Origin: Geomonas anaerohicana
GTDB taxonomy: Bacteria; Desulfobacterota; Desulfuromonadia; Geobacterales; Geobacteraceae
Length of the DNA stretch: 64,000 nt
Direction: 5' to 3'
Assembly: GCF_016458305.1 (NCBI RefSeq)
Contig: NZ_JAEMHL010000001.1
Coordinates: forward strand, 248,001-312,000
Shown: piece by piece, positions 8,817-16,803 of the stretch
Layout of the letters: the number at the start of each line of letters is the position of its first letter
How positions within the stretch are numbered: position 1 is the stretch's first letter
The notes under the pieces: model-generated
Databases searched by the model: none
What the model was told of the DNA's origin: nothing
The model's input: only the letters and a program-made list of their open reading frames with translations
Translations under genes and position numbers: made by a program

Positions 8817-8905
8817 CTCCCTCCCCCGGAGGGGGAGGGTTGGGGAGGGGGAGTTCGCGCCTGCGTTAGCCCCCCTCCCGACCTCCCCCCTCCGGGGGGA
8901 GGAGG
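8817..8905. repeat. Palindromic GC-rich intergenic repeat (BIME-like), nuoE-nuoF junction
   Basis: Third full copy of the ~90-bp element seen at 2982-3072 and 5328-5416, in the same orientation, with the shared CTCCCCCCTCCGGGGGGAGG right module and a different ~20-bp core. Confidence 0.85.
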
Positions 8906-8907
8906 TG

Positions 8908-9381
8908 TTACGGTTTGTGCCGCTCCGCTTCCAATATCTCGTCCACCAGCTCCGGGGTGAGCCTGCCGTAGGGAACCCCGCCCACCGACATGGCCGGGCT
9001 GTCGCCGCACATCCCCATGCAGCAGCAGGGGACCAGCGTGAACATGCCGTCTGCCGTGGTGCCGCCCAGCCCGACGCCGAGCTTGTCCTTTAGGTATTGG
9101 ATGATCTTGTCGCAGTCCGCGCACCAGCAGGAGATGGAGTCGCAGACGTGGATCACCTTCTTCCCCACCGGGCGGCGGTAGATCATTTCGTAGAAGGTGG
9201 CCAGTTCCTCAACCTGCAACGGTGAAAGGCCCAAGAGCGCCGCGGCCTCCTGCACCGCCTCGTCGGTCAGCCACCCGTAGTGGGCCTGCAGCTCCTTCAT
9301 CACGTCCACCGCCGCCTCGCGGGCGGTGATGGCGGAGGCGACGCGCGCCTGGAGCGATGTTTTCAGTGTCTCGGGTATCAT
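8908..9381 (-). CDS. nuoE: NADH-quinone oxidoreductase subunit E
   Basis: Thioredoxin-like 2Fe-2S (N1a) subunit of the complex I NADH module (157 aa). N-terminal helical region (residues ~1-60), then the cluster-binding domain with HVCDSISCWCADC near residue 93 and VPCCCMGMCGDSPAM near 130, which supply the four cysteine ligands. The site has more cysteines than needed. AAGGAGAG lies upstream of the ATG. It is followed by the repeat cluster before nuoF. Confidence 0.95.
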   Translation of the reverse strand: MIPETLKTSLQARVASAITAREAAVDVMKELQAHYGWLTDEAVQEAAALLGLSPLQVEELATFYEMIYRRPVGKKVIHVCDSISCWCADCDKIIQYLKDKLGVGLGGTTADGMFTLVPCCCMGMCGDSPAMSVGGVPYGRLTPELVDEILEAERHKP

Positions 9382-9402
9382 CCCCGGTGCTCTCCTTGCT
9401 AA

Positions 9403-11787
9403 TTACCGGTCCAGGTCCGCCAGCACGAAATCCAGCGAGCCCAGAATGGCCAGGAAGTCCGACACCAGCCAGCCGCGACTCAACTGCGGCAGCGACTGGA
9501 TGTGCGGGAAGGTCGCGGTCCTGATGCGCATCCGGTAGGCGGTGTGCAGGCCATCGGAAACGGCGAAGTAGCCGTACTCTCCCTTGGGGGCCTCGATCGG
9601 TGCGTAGCACTCCCCTTTCGGGGGGGACATGCCGCGCGTGGCGTTGACGAAGTGGTGGATCAGCGACTCGATGTCCTCAAGGGCGTCGCGCTTCTGGGGC
9701 AGCGTGTAGCGGTAATCGGCGGAGATCCAGCGCCCTCCCGGCATTCCCTCGGCCGCCTGCTTCACGATGGAGAGCGACTGCCGCATCTCCTCCATGCGCA
9801 CCAGGTAGCGCGCATAGCAGTCGCCGCCTTCGGCGGTGGCCACCTCGAAATCGAAGCGGTCGTAACTGCAGTAGGGCATGACCTTGCGCAAGTCCCACGC
9901 GAAGCCGCAGGCCCGAAGCATCGGCCCGGTCAGCCCCCACTCGATCGCCTCGTCCTTGGTGATGGCGGAGACGCCCTTGAGCCGCGCGGTGAAGATGGGG
10001 TTGCCGGTCAGCAGTTTCTCGTATTCCGCCAGTCGCGGCGGGAACCAGTCCAGGAAGGCCTGCACCTTGGCCAGCCAACCCTCGGGAAGGTCGTCCGCCA
10101 CGCCGCCGATCCTGAACCAGGCGGGGTGCATGCGCCCGCCGGTCACCGATTCCACGATGTCGAAGATCTTTTCGCGGTCGGTAAAGGTGTAGAAGACCGG
10201 CGTCATGGCGCCGATGTCGGCGGCGAAGGTCCCCAGCCAGACCAGGTGGTTGGCGATCCGGAACAGTTCGCAGAGCATGACCCGGATGTATTGGGCCCGC
10301 TCCGGCACCTCGATGCCGCACAGCTTTTCCACCGAATTGACGTAGGCGAGGTTGTTCTGCACGCCGGACAGGTAATCGACCCGGTCGGTGTAGGGGATGT
10401 ACTGGTGCCAGTTCTGGCGCTCCCCGACCTTCTCGGCGGCCCGGTGGTGGTAGCCGATCTCGGTATCCATGTCGACGATCTCCTCGCCGGAGAGCTTGAG
10501 GACGAAACGGACCACGCCGTGGGTGCCGGGGTGCTGGGGGCCGAGGTTCAGGATCAGTGTCTCGTCGTCGACCCGGTCGAAGAAGTCGCTGGCCGGCAGC
10601 GCCTTGCGGCCGCGCGCTTCCTCCGCGGTATAGGGGGGCATCTCGGTGGCACGCGAAGGATGCTCCTTCCTGAGCGGGTGCCCCTGCCAGTCCGGGGGCA
10701 TCAGGATCCTGGAGAGGTTGGGATGCCCGGCGAAGCGGATGCCGAACATGTCGTAGGCCTCGCGCTCGTACCAGTTGGCGACGGGGAAAACGGAGGTGAC
10801 GCTGGGAGTCTCGGGGTACTCGCCGTCGAGTTCGGTCTTGATCCGGATCCTGCCGGGGGTGTCGAAGCAGGTGAGATGGTAGTTCACGGTGAAGTCGCGG
10901 AAGCGGTCCCGGTCGCGGCGGCAGGACTCGTCGACGCAGGCGATGTCCTCCAGGCGCCGGAAAGGCGAGGACTTCCTCTCTTTCAGGTGCTTCAGCAGGT
11001 CGGGCACCAGCCGGGCCGGCGCGCGGTAGGTGAGCATGTCGCCCGCCGCCTCGTCTCTGCGCACTTGGCCGTTGAAGGCCGCCTGCAGCTCCTCCTCCAG
11101 GCCGAACTCGGGATAGGGGAGGCGGGGCTGCTTGGGGCGCCAGAGTTCATCCGAGCGCGGCGCGGCGAAGTGGGGGTGCTGCATGGACGTACCGCGGATC
11201 GGGGTCCCGTTCATGCCGGGACCGCGCGTATCGCGGGACTTGGTGACACCGTCGACGAGGATGGGGGCGACGGTCCCCTGGGTGCCGCCCTGCATGCGCA
11301 GCACCGGGCGGGTAGGACGCTCCTCGCTCCGGATCTTTTGCTGCAGCAGCATGAGCCCTTCCAGGAAGGATTCCGGGCGCGGCGGACAGCCGGGGATGTA
11401 CAGGTCGACCGGCAGGATCTGGTTCACCCCCTGCACCACGGAATAGACGTCGTACATGCCGCCTGAGTTGGCACAGCTCCCCATGGAGATGACCCACTTG
11501 GGCTCGGCCATCTGGTCGTAGAGCCGCAGGATGCTGGGCGCCATCTTCTTGAAGACCGTCCCCGCGATCACCATGAGGTCGGCCTCGCGCGGGGTGCCGC
11601 GCAAAACCTCGGCGCCGAAGCGCGAGACGTCGTAGCGCGAGGTGAAGGAAGCCATCATTTCCACGAAGCAGCAGGAAAGACCGAAGAACATCGGCCAGAG
11701 TGAGTTCGCCCTCCCCCAGTTGATCAGGTCGTCCAAGGAGGTGAGGAGGACGTTTTGCGGTATGTTTTCGTCGTCCCTCTCAGTCAA
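9403..11787 (-). CDS. nuoBCD: Fused NADH-quinone oxidoreductase subunits B/C/D
   Basis: A 794-residue fusion of three complex I subunits of the quinone module. NuoB part, residues ~1-165: cluster N2 ligands in [22 protein letters not shown] and [10 protein letters not shown]. NuoC part, ~235-395: ends with the ERE-containing [15 protein letters not shown] and GHPLRKEHP motifs. NuoD part, ~410-794: starts [15 protein letters not shown] and contains the [11 protein letters not shown] stretch and [11 protein letters not shown] at its end. NuoC-D fusions are common; the three-way fusion is much rarer but known in Geobacter relatives. The start is TTG at 11787, overlapping the nuoA stop as TTGA, so translation is coupled to nuoA. 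Confidence 0.97.
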   Translation of the reverse strand: MTERDDENIPQNVLLTSLDDLINWGRANSLWPMFFGLSCCFVEMMASFTSRYDVSRFGAEVLRGTPREADLMVIAGTVFKKMAPSILRLYDQMAEPKWVISMGSCANSGGMYDVYSVVQGVNQILPVDLYIPGCPPRPESFLEGLMLLQQKIRSEERPTRPVLRMQGGTQGTVAPILVDGVTKSRDTRGPGMNGTPIRGTSMQHPHFAAPRSDELWRPKQPRLPYPEFGLEEELQAAFNGQVRRDEAAGDMLTYRAPARLVPDLLKHLKERKSSPFRRLEDIACVDESCRRDRDRFRDFTVNYHLTCFDTPGRIRIKTELDGEYPETPSVTSVFPVANWYEREAYDMFGIRFAGHPNLSRILMPPDWQGHPLRKEHPSRATEMPPYTAEEARGRKALPASDFFDRVDDETLILNLGPQHPGTHGVVRFVLKLSGEEIVDMDTEIGYHHRAAEKVGERQNWHQYIPYTDRVDYLSGVQNNLAYVNSVEKLCGIEVPERAQYIRVMLCELFRIANHLVWLGTFAADIGAMTPVFYTFTDREKIFDIVESVTGGRMHPAWFRIGGVADDLPEGWLAKVQAFLDWFPPRLAEYEKLLTGNPIFTARLKGVSAITKDEAIEWGLTGPMLRACGFAWDLRKVMPYCSYDRFDFEVATAEGGDCYARYLVRMEEMRQSLSIVKQAAEGMPGGRWISADYRYTLPQKRDALEDIESLIHHFVNATRGMSPPKGECYAPIEAPKGEYGYFAVSDGLHTAYRMRIRTATFPHIQSLPQLSRGWLVSDFLAILGSLDFVLADLDR

Positions 11788-12185
11788 TGTTTACCTCGCA
11801 TGCGCATGGCGGAAGGGCCCCATTCCAGGCCCCCCTTCATCCATAGCCAGATCAGCCCCAACATCAGGATGACGACGAAGGCGGTGATGTGCACCAGCCC
11901 CGGAATCCCGAGCAGGTCCCATGCGGTGGCCCAGGTCAGGATAAAGGAGCCTTCGACGTCGAATACGATGAAGAAAATGGCGATGAGGTAGAAAGGAACT
12001 TGTGAGGCATGACGGGCGGCCCCGGTCGGGACCACCCCGGATTCGTAGGGTATGTGTTTATCGGCGGAATCACGGCCCGAGCCGAGGAAGTAGGCTGCCG
12101 CCAGCAGGACGCCAATCAGCCCCACCGCGATGGCGGTGTAGATGGCAAGGGGGATGAACTCGACCTGCTGTGCGGTGACTGGCAT
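11784..12185 (-). CDS. nuoA: NADH-quinone oxidoreductase subunit A
   Basis: Small membrane subunit of complex I (133 aa) with three helices. Family features: the YESGV loop ([13 protein letters not shown] near residue 45) and the acidic [16 protein letters not shown] helix near residue 72. It is the first gene of the operon; AAAGG precedes the ATG. Its stop overlaps the TTG start of nuoBCD. Confidence 0.96.
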   Translation of the reverse strand: MPVTAQQVEFIPLAIYTAIAVGLIGVLLAAAYFLGSGRDSADKHIPYESGVVPTGAARHASQVPFYLIAIFFIVFDVEGSFILTWATAWDLLGIPGLVHITAFVVILMLGLIWLWMKGGLEWGPSAMRMRGKH

Positions 12186-12229
12186 ACCGGCCTTTCAATG
12201 AGAATCACAGGGGATTTTAGTACCCGTAT

Positions 12230-12257
12230 AATCTAGCGTAGCGCCGTCGAAAGTCAA
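12230..12257 (-). promoter_or_regulatory. Putative sigma-70 promoter of the nuo operon
   Basis: On the minus strand, TTGACT (12257-12252) and TAGATT (12235-12230) are separated by 16 bases, about 45 bases before nuoA. GATTAT with an 18-base spacer is an alternative -10. This is the only good match in the nuoA upstream gap. Confidence 0.45.
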
Positions 12258-12288
12258 TTAGCCCGCGTGAGGGGATGTGATCATTAGA

Positions 12289-13674
12289 TCATGTCATCAT
12301 AATCTTGCTCTTAAGGATCAGGATTTCGAAAGCCATGGCGGCTTTGGCAATTAATTTTTGTACCTCGGGGAGTTTTTCGTCCAGGGGTGCGCTTCCCCCA
12401 CCGACGTAGAGGACCGCGACCACCCGCCCCATCATCAATAGCGGCACCAGCAGGTTGTTGAAAGGCGTGCCCCCCTTCAATGCTTCCATGATGGCCTGGT
12501 TGCCGGGGGTCGGCGGCATCGGCCCAAGGAAGAAACTCTTGCTCTGGTTCACCACGCTCAGCACCGACGGTTCGTTCAGGGAAAGCTCCAACCCCTCGAA
12601 CTCGGGAACCGGCTTGTTGTCCACCCGTGCCATCCAGCCGGTGGCGGAGCCGCCGCGCAGCAGGAAGAAGGCGACCCGCCTGAACTGGGGACCCAGGTGG
12701 CCCGTGATCAGTTCGGCGATCCAGTCGCGGTCATCCGCCTCGGCCAGCCCGACCAGGACGCTCTCCAGCGAGTAGTCCTGCTCCGGTTCCTCCAACTCTT
12801 CCTGGTACAGTTCGGCCAATACCGTCGGCTCCGGTACGGTAGCCGCTGGTGCGGTGGACGGTTGGCCGGCGGGGGGCTCAGGTGCCGGAGTTGCCTCTGG
12901 TGCTGGAGCAGGGGGGGCTGCCGGAGCTGCTGCGGCTACGGCGGGAGCCGGGGATGCCGGAGGGGAGAGAGGGGGCTGAGCAGCGGGAGTTGCCGCGGCC
13001 GCGGCGGCAGGTGCCGTCCCGCCTTGGTCCAGCACCTCCATGCTCAATTCCTCGAGCATGGGGAGATCGAGAACCTCGTCTTCCAGGTCGGTGGGCCATT
13101 CCTCCAGCGTAGCCTTGGGCATCTCCGGCACAGGGGCGGCAGTCACCACCCGAGCCGCGGGCGCAGCGGGTTGCGGGGCGGCGGAATGGGTGGCGTGGTG
13201 CTTGGCCCTGCCCCTGCTGCCCCCCTCGACGCTGATGTAGCGCACCTCGCGCTTGATCCCGTAGTACTTCTCCATGGCGGTGACGATGCGCAGTTCCGCC
13301 GCGACCACCGGGACAATGATATAGCCTGTGGCGAAGGCGATCTCGTCGATGGCGTGCAGGTCGGTGGGGTCGACCATGGCCAGGGTGACTTTGCGGTTAT
13401 TGAGCGCAATGGGGACGACTTTGTACTTCTTGACGTAGTCGAACGGGATGAGCTTTATGATGTGCTGGGGGATATCGAGCAGTTCCGCGGGAGCGGCGTA
13501 GGCGACTCCGATTTTCTGACTCAGGAACTCCGCCAGGTCCAGCTCGTCCAGGTAGCCCATTTCGACCAGGTTGGTGCCGAAACGCCCGCCGAATATGGCC
13601 TGTCCTTTAAGAGTTTCATCCAACTGGGCCGCAGTGATCTTCCCTGCCTGGACCAGCATTTCCCCTAAGCGCAT
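12289..13674 (-). CDS. MshEN-domain (GspE/PilB N-terminal) protein with GAF-like C-terminus
   Basis: Protein of about 461 aa without a PilB ATPase core. The first ~140 residues form two MshEN/T2SSE-N modules (RLGEMLVQAGKITAAQLDE; LVEMGYLDELDLAEFLSQK; FDYVKKYKVVPIALNNRKVT), a fold known to bind cyclic di-GMP in MshE-type ATPases. A long Ala/Pro-rich linker follows (~residues 160-300), then a ~150-residue domain with GAF-like features ending near LYVGGG. It may be a ligand-responsive scaffold for pilus or secretion machinery; this is inference. Start: ATG at 13674 fits the family; a TTG at 13683 has a better-spaced GGAGG. Confidence 0.8.
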   Translation of the reverse strand: MRLGEMLVQAGKITAAQLDETLKGQAIFGGRFGTNLVEMGYLDELDLAEFLSQKIGVAYAAPAELLDIPQHIIKLIPFDYVKKYKVVPIALNNRKVTLAMVDPTDLHAIDEIAFATGYIIVPVVAAELRIVTAMEKYYGIKREVRYISVEGGSRGRAKHHATHSAAPQPAAPAARVVTAAPVPEMPKATLEEWPTDLEDEVLDLPMLEELSMEVLDQGGTAPAAAAAATPAAQPPLSPPASPAPAVAAAAPAAPPAPAPEATPAPEPPAGQPSTAPAATVPEPTVLAELYQEELEEPEQDYSLESVLVGLAEADDRDWIAELITGHLGPQFRRVAFFLLRGGSATGWMARVDNKPVPEFEGLELSLNEPSVLSVVNQSKSFFLGPMPPTPGNQAIMEALKGGTPFNNLLVPLLMMGRVVAVLYVGGGSAPLDEKLPEVQKLIAKAAMAFEILILKSKIMMT

Positions 13675-13867
13675 TTTGTTCAAGCTACCCTCCGCCAATA
13701 CATCAAATTACACGTGCAACTCATTGAACCGGCGCCACACTGACACGGGGCCGGTCGCAGCTGACTCGGTCGACCTGCCGGACCGGCGGGAAAACGACCT
13801 TGTTAATCAGGCGCTAATTTAGAGCTGCAGCAGGACAATGTCAATAGCAAACGCCGGGTTGCGGGGC

Positions 13868-14323
13868 TCAGCTGAGGTCTGTGATTTCATAGCTATTGCC
13901 CCCGAGTTCCACCTCGTCTCCCAATGATTTCCCGATCAGTTGGCCGCCCAGCGGAGAGGCTGCGGTGATAACCAGGATCTCCTCTCCATCTAGCTGCAGT
14001 TTCAGGCCTCCTTCCTGCGGGCCGATGAAGAAGGTCTTGGTGGTCCCTTCCTCGTCCAGGAGCGTCACCAGCGCGGTCAGGCGGATGCTGTCACCCTCCC
14101 CGAAGGGCTGCAGGATGAGGTGCCGGTAGGTCTGCAGGGCGTGCTTCAACTCCTGGGCCCGGTTTGCCTGCCCCTGGGCTACGTAGGACGCCTCGAGGCT
14201 GAGCGTGTCGTACTTGTTGTCGGGGATGTTTTCTTCGTGGATGGCGGCTTCGTGGGCGGCTTTGGCGGCCTTGGACAAAACCGCCAGGTCGTGCGCCAGT
14301 CTGTCGATGATAAGCCGGTGCAA
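13868..14323 (-). CDS. GreA/GreB-family transcription elongation factor
   Basis: Shortest supported form is 151 aa from a TTG. The N-terminal coiled coil (LAHDLAVLSKAAKAAHEAA, then ENIPDNKYDTLSLEASY) would enter the RNA polymerase secondary channel and restart arrested complexes; acidic tip residues are seen in HEENIPDNKYD. The C-terminal FKBP-like domain includes GGLKLQLDGEEILVITAASP and the GKSLGDEVELGG motif. The N-terminus of relatives is a few residues longer; in-frame codons upstream read (I)VTTRKSR, and an AGGAAGG site lies six bases before an ATC at 14347, so the true start may be that ATC. Confidence 0.85.
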   Translation of the reverse strand: MHRLIIDRLAHDLAVLSKAAKAAHEAAIHEENIPDNKYDTLSLEASYVAQGQANRAQELKHALQTYRHLILQPFGEGDSIRLTALVTLLDEEGTTKTFFIGPQEGGLKLQLDGEEILVITAASPLGGQLIGKSLGDEVELGGNSYEITDLS

Positions 14324-14372
14324 ACGGCTCTTTCTGGTGGTAACGATGGGGAACCTTCCTAAGCTGAAAATA

Positions 14373-14402
14373 CTGCCGGGGCCGTTTCGGAAGGGCCCCG
14401 GT
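14373..14402. other. Leader hairpin upstream of the GreA/B-type gene
   Basis: GCCGGGGCC and GGGCCCCGGT pair across a ~10-base loop just upstream of the gene on the minus strand. It could be an attenuator or mRNA stabiliser in the leader. No strong U-tract follows on the minus strand. Confidence 0.4.
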
Positions 14403-14455
14403 CTTTGGTGGGACGATACTATAACGCGGCGGGGGATCTGTCAAAAGGAAGATGG

Positions 14456-14995
14456 TCACCTGCCCGGATACCAATTGACCCCGAAGAGATGCATGTTCAG
14501 GCCGGGGTTGATCCCGCCGTTCAACCCCGCGTTGGACATGTGTTGGAAGCGATAGGAAAGGGCGAAGGCCGGGGTGAAGTGATAGATGACGCCGGCGTGG
14601 GAGATGAACTGCTGGATGCCGTTGTAGTCTCTCCCGCCGAACCGGTCGCGGCTGAGGATGGCGATGCTGACACCCAGGTCGAGTTCCAAGGAGTTGGGAT
14701 TGCCGATGTCGAAGGCCGGGCCAAGGGAGCCGACGAAACCGCGATCGTCCCCGCTGGAAAGTGTGCCGGCCGTGAGGGCGACTTCGGTGGAGACGCCCCA
14801 GCCCCCCTTGCTACGCAGGCTCCAGGGGAGTTGGTAGCTGGCAAAGCCTTCCATAATTTCCGCGCCGTGATCCTTGCCATCGGCCGAGAATCCACCTCGC
14901 ACGCCAAAAGGACCCCAGCTGCTGGCCGACGCGGAACCTGCTGCCCCCAAAGACAGAGCCAATACGATCAAAATGAGGCGGAGGATTGTTCTCAT
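14456..14995 (-). CDS. Lipid A deacylase (PagL-like acyloxyacyl hydrolase)
   Basis: Predicted outer-membrane beta-barrel enzyme of 179 aa that removes the 3-O acyl chain of lipid A. An N-terminal signal peptide is clear (RTILRLILIVLALSLGAAG, cleaved near SASA). The PagL active-site motif is present near residue 153 as FQHMSNAGL, giving the catalytic His and Ser; an acidic partner is not certain because the following stretch (NGGINPGLN) differs from the usual Glu region. The ATG at 14995 has GGAG eight bases upstream; the TTG at 15007 does not. It stands alone, so it may adjust the outer membrane. Family assignment by motif and length. Confidence 0.75.
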   Translation of the reverse strand: MRTILRLILIVLALSLGAAGSASASSWGPFGVRGGFSADGKDHGAEIMEGFASYQLPWSLRSKGGWGVSTEVALTAGTLSSGDDRGFVGSLGPAFDIGNPNSLELDLGVSIAILSRDRFGGRDYNGIQQFISHAGVIYHFTPAFALSYRFQHMSNAGLNGGINPGLNMHLFGVNWYPGR

Positions 14996-15222
14996 GGCAT
15001 GCTCCAAGGTTGGGGGTTGTTAACGATATATCATTTAAGCGGGTATTTTTTTAAATTCAAGCAGCTGGCAGCTACAGCGCCGTTTTACGCATCGCTTTCC
15101 AGTCACGGCTTCGGCCCGCGCTTTTGCACTGCCGCTTGCGTAAAAATGGAGCCGGATGTACTATTTATTAGGCGTCATCAGGCAGTAAGAGGCAGGCTTG
15201 TAACAAGCCCAAGGAGGTGGCC

Positions 15223-15594
15223 ATGAAAGGATACCAACTGGTAAAGGAGATCAGAGAGGCGAAGGGCGCTCACCCCGATCGGGTATTCATCAAGTGGTGG
15301 CGCAATGAGGAGGACTTCATTGACTTCGACCTGCTAGACAGGTTCCTGCAGAACTTAAAAGAGAGTGAGAAGATCGACGGCTTTGAGTTGATCAACGAAG
15401 ATGAAATGTGGCGTACTTTGGAGGCTCGCTGTCAGGGTCGGGTGTCCAGGGAGAAAAGAGATGGTGACTGGGTGTTGCACTGGACGCCGCCGCCCAACAG
15501 GAACGTCGAGGAGGCTCAGACTGAGTACCCGTACACTCCAGAGTCAATGGTGAAGATCCTGGATTCAGAAACCAACTACAACTACGTCGATTGA
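15223..15594 (+). CDS. Hypothetical protein, 123 aa
   Basis: Small soluble acidic protein of unknown function. ATG at 15223 has AAGGAGG five bases upstream; GTG six bases earlier lies inside that site. It has many charged residues, a helical middle (FDLLDRFLQNLKESEKIDG) and a tryptophan-rich part (KWWRNEEDF, MWRTLEAR, DWVLHWTPPP). No signal peptide, membrane helix or known catalytic motif is seen. A terminator hairpin follows at once. No neighbour suggests a function. Confidence 0.8.
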   Translation: MKGYQLVKEIREAKGAHPDRVFIKWWRNEEDFIDFDLLDRFLQNLKESEKIDGFELINEDEMWRTLEARCQGRVSREKRDGDWVLHWTPPPNRNVEEAQTEYPYTPESMVKILDSETNYNYVD

Positions 15595-15631
15595 CCGGCC
15601 GGACCGAGGTCGCCGGGGCAGGGGAAAAAGA

Positions 15632-15663
15632 GAGGGGCGAAGCAATTCGCCCCTTTTCTTTTG
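15632..15663 (+). terminator. Rho-independent terminator
   Basis: GAGGGGCGAA and TTCGCCCCTT pair around a GCAA loop, followed by TTTTCTTTT. It lies between the convergent 123-aa gene and bcp and may serve the plus-strand gene. Confidence 0.85.
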
Positions 15664-15664
15664 C

Positions 15665-16141
15665 CTAGCGTCCTTTCGCAAGCATCTTGAAGAAATCGAG
15701 CACCTTGTCCGGGTGTTCCGACGCCTTGGCCACCTTGGGCCAGTGTTTGATGACGGTCCCCTCCGGTGAGATGACGACGGTAGAGCGGATGGTCCCCATG
15801 GTGGTCTTGCCGTACTGCACCTTCTCGCCGAAGGCGCCGTAGCTTTTCATGACCGAGACGTCCGGGTCGGAGAGGAGGGTGAAGGGGAGCTTGAAATCGG
15901 CGATGAACTTGTCGTGGGACTTCATGGAGTCCTTGGAAACTCCGACCAGCACCGCGCCGAGCTGCTCGAAGAGCGGGTGCAACTTCGCGAAGCCGACCGC
16001 CTCGGCCGTGCATCCCGGGGTGTTGTCCCTGGGGTAAAAGAACAGCACCAGGATCCTGCCCCGGTAGTCTGCCAGCGTGTGCTCTTTCCCATCGCTCCCC
16101 TGCAATTTGAAGTCGGGTGCTTTTTGTCCTTCCAGAAACAT
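15665..16141 (-). CDS. bcp: Thioredoxin-dependent thiol peroxidase (peroxiredoxin Bcp)
   Basis: Cytoplasmic peroxiredoxin of the PrxQ/Bcp class (158 aa), reducing H2O2 and organic peroxides. The active site FYPRDNTPGCTAEAVGF near residues 37-53 contains the peroxidatic Cys. The second Cys five residues later, found in many Bcp proteins, is Val here, so this looks like a one-Cys type. The start is ATG at 16141, which has AAGGAGG upstream; longer in-frame starts lack support. Length is typical. Confidence 0.93.
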   Translation of the reverse strand: MFLEGQKAPDFKLQGSDGKEHTLADYRGRILVLFFYPRDNTPGCTAEAVGFAKLHPLFEQLGAVLVGVSKDSMKSHDKFIADFKLPFTLLSDPDVSVMKSYGAFGEKVQYGKTTMGTIRSTVVISPEGTVIKHWPKVAKASEHPDKVLDFFKMLAKGR

Positions 16142-16272
16142 GATGGCCTCCTTGGATGTGCTTCTCATTAGCCGATAAACCATAGCAGAATGGCGGTAGT
16201 TGGCAAGAGGAATGACGCTGTTGTATCCGGCTCCGATTCGGGTTATGCTGCCGCTGGTTTGCCGGAGGGGAT

Positions 16273-16803
16273 ATGAACGGGATGATGCAGATAGCGGTGG
16301 ACCCGGAGCGGTGGCATCACTTTGCCGGGGTACTGCTGGTGATTGCGCTAGCGGTATTGCAGGCGCGGGTGGGAAGGGCCGGAGCCTTCTGGCAGATCTG
16401 TTGGGCGCTGCCGGGGACGTTGTTGCACGAGCTGTCCCACCTGGTCGTTGCCGCCGTCACCGGCGGGAGGCCGGTCGGGTTCACCATCATACCCAGGCGG
16501 GACGGTCCCGGCCGGTGGGTGCTGGGGGCGGTCACTATCAGCAACCCGGGGGCGGTGTCTGCGCTTCCCTCAGCTATGGCCCCACTTTTGCTGAACATCG
16601 CAGCCTACTACCTGTACTTGGGGTGGAGCACGTGGTTTCCGGCGGACCTGCCGCATACCTTGTTGATGTATGTCCTCATTTATGTCTTCAGCTACAGCTC
16701 GATACCGTCCGGTCAGGACTTCAAGGTCGCACTTACCAGTCCGGCGGGGGTGCTGCTCTATGGCGGGGCAGTGGGGGTGTGTTGGTGGCGCTGGGGGCTT
16801 TAG
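16273..16803 (+). CDS. M50-like membrane metalloprotease
   Basis: Predicted membrane protein of 176 aa with several hydrophobic helices. The zinc motif HELSH is in LLHELSHLVVAAVTGG (residues ~54-70), placed inside a helix as in site-2 proteases. The second zinc ligand motif of M50 enzymes (an NPxG/Asp region) is not certain; SNPGAVSALPSA is a candidate. Substrate unknown. ATG at 16273 has GGAGGGG just upstream. The 3' end overlaps the convergent next gene by four bases. Confidence 0.7.
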   Translation: MNGMMQIAVDPERWHHFAGVLLVIALAVLQARVGRAGAFWQICWALPGTLLHELSHLVVAAVTGGRPVGFTIIPRRDGPGRWVLGAVTISNPGAVSALPSAMAPLLLNIAAYYLYLGWSTWFPADLPHTLLMYVLIYVFSYSSIPSGQDFKVALTSPAGVLLYGGAVGVCWWRWGL

